Source: Acidobacteriota bacterium (GTDB lineage: Bacteria > Acidobacteriota > Holophagae > Thermotomaculales > Thermotomaculaceae). Taken from it: a DNA stretch of 25,555 nucleotides. The notes under the pieces are model-generated. The model worked only from the letters and a program-made list of their open reading frames with translations, was not told where the DNA came from and ran no database searches. Where the stretch lies: NCBI GenBank assembly GCA_027038695.1, contig JALWHA010000276.1:1-25555 (forward strand). The letters run 5' to 3'. Within the stretch, counting starts at the first letter, position 1. Each line of letters opens with the position of its first letter. The translations under genes and the position numbers were made by a program. Of this stretch, positions 23,889 to 25,555 are shown in pieces.

Positions 23889-23916
23889 TTGCAACGGCTT
23901 TTCTTTTTGTTAAAAT
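23889..23916 (+). promoter_or_regulatory. Promoter of the M16 peptidase gene
   Basis: TTGCAA (23889-23894), 16 bases, then TAAAAT (23911-23916). The transcript would start near 23923, leaving a leader of about 15 bases that contains GAGGTG. Confidence 0.5.
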
Positions 23917-23937
23917 TTATTGAGTTTTGAGGTGAAA

Positions 23938-25155
23938 ATGATTGTTTTGAAAAAAGTCAAAGGTGCAACAATTTTATATCAAAGAGTTTATGAATCCCCT
24001 GTTTTTGCACTGACAATTTTGGTTAAATGCGGCTCAAGGGACGAAAGAGAAAATGAACACGGACTTACCCATTTTTTTGAGCATATGGTCTTTAAGGGAA
24101 CAGAAACGAGAAACGCTGAAGAGATCTCTGCGGAAATAGAAGGCTCAGGCGGGGAATTAGACGCTTTTACCACAAGGGATAACCTGTGTTTTACCTGTAA
24201 GATGCCTTTTAACCGTTATAAAAAGGGAATGGAAGTCCTCTTTGATATGCTTTTAAACCCCGTATTTAAAGAAAAGGATATTGTTCTTGAAAAGGGTGTG
24301 GTTAAAGAAGAGTTGAGAATGTCAACTGAAAACCATGACGACAGCGGGGACGAACTCTTTATTTCCCTTCTTTATCCCGAAAAAGAGTTAGGACGGCCGA
24401 TATTAGGGAATGAAAAAAGCATAGATTCTTTTTCTAGAAAGCAGTTGATTAACTATAAAAATTCAAAGATTTCAGGGAACAACCTGATCATAAGCACTGT
24501 AGGGAGTGTTGAACCGAATTTATTTTTTAATGAGACTGAAGGCTACTTATTGAATTTAAAAGAATCTGGTTGTTTGCCTTCAAAGAATAAACAAAAATTT
24601 AACATATTTGAAAAAAAGGTTAAAAGGGAGGGAATGGAGGGGGTAAACCTATATTTCGGGTTTAATACCTTCCCCGCAAATCATAAAAACAGGTTCGCTC
24701 TTTCAATACTAAACAATATTTTAGGGGACGGAATGAGTTCAAGGCTTTTCGTGAAAATCAGGGAGAAGCTCGGTTTGGCTTACTCGGTAAGTTCTTTCCC
24801 CGCTTACCATAGAAACGAGGGATTGCTTTACATATTCGCCTCAACATCCAAAGGGAAAGAGGAAAAACTTAAAAATACGGTTTTAAAAGAGTGCTTTAAC
24901 CTTTCAGAAACTTTAACAGAGAGCGAATTTGAGAAAGGGAAAAACCAGTTAATAGGGAATTTAAGCATGGGTATAGAAACGGCATTAAGCAAATCTATGT
25001 TCAACGCCAAAAGCACGGCTGTTTACGGAAAACCTTTTGAATTTTCTCAAGTAATAAAATTAATTGAAGATGTTGATTTTAATCAGGTAAAAAATCTTGC
25101 TGAAACTATTTTCAAACAGGACAACGCATCAATTTTGCTTTTCGGCAATGTTTAA
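23938..25155 (+). CDS. M16-family zinc metallopeptidase (pitrilysin/processing-peptidase type)
   Basis: Zinc protease of the inverzincin clan. Seen: 406 codons including the stop. The inverted zinc motif is H45-F-F-E48-H49, and the third ligand is expected in VVKEEL (E124/E125), at the usual spacing. A C-terminal inactive half contains the family-typical LGDGMSSRLFVKIREKLGLAYSV. The length fits single-chain bacterial M16B proteins, which pair as homo- or heterodimers. The start was set at the ATG with GAGGTG four to five bases upstream; in-frame TTG (23920) and GTG (23932) codons lie just before it. No signal peptide is visible, so it is probably cytoplasmic. It converges on the NlpC/P60 gene with overlapping stop codons. 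The substrate is unknown. Confidence 0.93.
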   Translation: MIVLKKVKGATILYQRVYESPVFALTILVKCGSRDERENEHGLTHFFEHMVFKGTETRNAEEISAEIEGSGGELDAFTTRDNLCFTCKMPFNRYKKGMEVLFDMLLNPVFKEKDIVLEKGVVKEELRMSTENHDDSGDELFISLLYPEKELGRPILGNEKSIDSFSRKQLINYKNSKISGNNLIISTVGSVEPNLFFNETEGYLLNLKESGCLPSKNKQKFNIFEKKVKREGMEGVNLYFGFNTFPANHKNRFALSILNNILGDGMSSRLFVKIREKLGLAYSVSSFPAYHRNEGLLYIFASTSKGKEEKLKNTVLKECFNLSETLTESEFEKGKNQLIGNLSMGIETALSKSMFNAKSTAVYGKPFEFSQVIKLIEDVDFNQVKNLAETIFKQDNASILLFGNV

Positions 25156-25555
25156 TAGATAACCCTTCTCGCATATTTAAAGTGTGTTTTCCAATACTCT
25201 TTATCAAGGTAAACCTTAACTACTCCTTTTTCAGGGGAGGCGTGTATCATCTCCCTGTTTCCAACATAAATGCCCACATGATTAGGCCCTCCGAATATCT
25301 TGCCTATTTTAAAGAAAAGGATGTCGCCCTTTTTCAGCTTTTTAAATTTCAGTTTTCCGGTTACCTTCTTGCCCGCTTTTTTAAGTTTCTTTGTCCACGC
25401 AGGCAAATTGTATCCCGCATGTTTGTAGCAGTAATAAACCAAGCCTGAACAATCGTAAGAATTTGGCCCTTTTCCCCCTAAAGAATAAGGTTTGCCGATC
25501 TGTTCATAAGCAATAGCCACCACAACATTCGCAGGCTCGTAGGTAGGTTTTTTAT
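25152..25555 (-). CDS. NlpC/P60 cysteine peptidase, N-terminus beyond the window
   Basis: Likely cleaves peptidoglycan stem peptides. Seen: an open frame running past the right edge of the window, so the true start and any signal peptide or SH3 domain are not visible. Counting from the first in-frame GTG at 25523, the catalytic Cys is C25 (YDCSGLV), the His is H82 (NHVGIYVG) and the third polar residue is H94 (MIHASP). The domain is complete at the C-terminus. A Lys-rich insert (about 45-66) lies between Cys and His. The sequence before that GTG (Lys-Lys-Pro-Thr-Tyr-Glu-Pro) reads as ordinary coding, so the GTG is probably internal. Its TAA overlaps the M16 peptidase TAA by four bases. Confidence 0.88.
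   Translation of the reverse strand, partial: KKPTYEPANVVVAIAYEQIGKPYSLGGKGPNSYDCSGLVYYCYKHAGYNLPAWTKKLKKAGKKVTGKLKFKKLKKGDILFFKIGKIFGGPNHVGIYVGNREMIHASPEKGVVKVYLDKEYWKTHFKYARRVIY

Noticed and set aside
1..25555. tRNA, rRNA, CRISPR arrays, insertion sequences, phage or plasmid genes
   Set aside because: None seen on either strand by eye. A tRNAscan, Infernal or IS search was not possible here.

Overview
The window is AT-rich, densely packed chromosomal DNA from a Gram-negative bacterium. An outer membrane is shown by a TonB-dependent receptor, an Omp85 (BamA/TamA-type) protein and a possible lipoprotein. The receptor is of the large, Oar-like type with an N-terminal carboxypeptidase-regulatory-like domain. 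Together with a FadN/FadA beta-oxidation pair and a bacterial TMTC-like TPR glycosyltransferase, this resembles Acidobacteriota and neighbouring phyla, but the phylum is an inference of low to moderate confidence. No rRNA, tRNA, CRISPR array, integrase or recognisable insertion sequence is visible, so this looks like core genome.

Layout. 1-3.3 kb: a plus-strand GT-C/TPR membrane glycosyltransferase converges on a minus-strand phosphomannomutase/phosphoglucomutase, both plausibly serving sugar-phosphate supply and glycosylation. 3.3-12.8 kb, all minus strand: the heat-shock cluster hrcA-grpE-dnaK-dnaJ runs, with a 4-bp ATGA overlap, into a degenerate class III ribonucleotide reductase homologue, then the TonB-dependent receptor and a strong terminator. 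12.8-16.0 kb, minus strand: a 4HBT thioesterase, an endonuclease IV-like TIM barrel, an ECF sigma factor, its zinc-binding anti-sigma factor and a bactofilin-like membrane protein form a tight cluster. 16.0-16.29 kb: a non-coding stretch with a symmetric structured element and the terminator of the next operon. 16.3-19.95 kb, minus strand: fadA-fadN, behind a promoter carrying an almost textbook TetR-type FadR operator. 20.1-23.8 kb, minus strand: a TPR membrane protein, a thioredoxin-fold protein and an Omp85 protein. 23.9-25.55 kb: an M16 zinc peptidase (plus) meets an NlpC/P60 hydrolase (minus, cut by the window edge) with overlapping stop codons.

Most notable points. (1) The NrdD homologue after dnaJ keeps the ATP cone, the fold landmarks and the C-terminal zinc ribbon, but lacks the glycyl-radical glycine (Asn aligns there) and the usual catalytic-cysteine motifs. 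It looks like a nucleotide-binding pseudoenzyme inside the chaperone operon. (2) hrcA is present without a visible CIRCE operator; an inverted repeat overlaps its -10 region instead. (3) An orphan structured element at about 16.08-16.18 kb has 11-bp perfect arms, a large near-symmetric internal bubble and an apical hairpin, and matches no family I recognise. (4) The Omp85 gene has an extended -10 so close to its ATG that the mRNA should be leaderless, and the protein's conserved RGF motif reads RIS.
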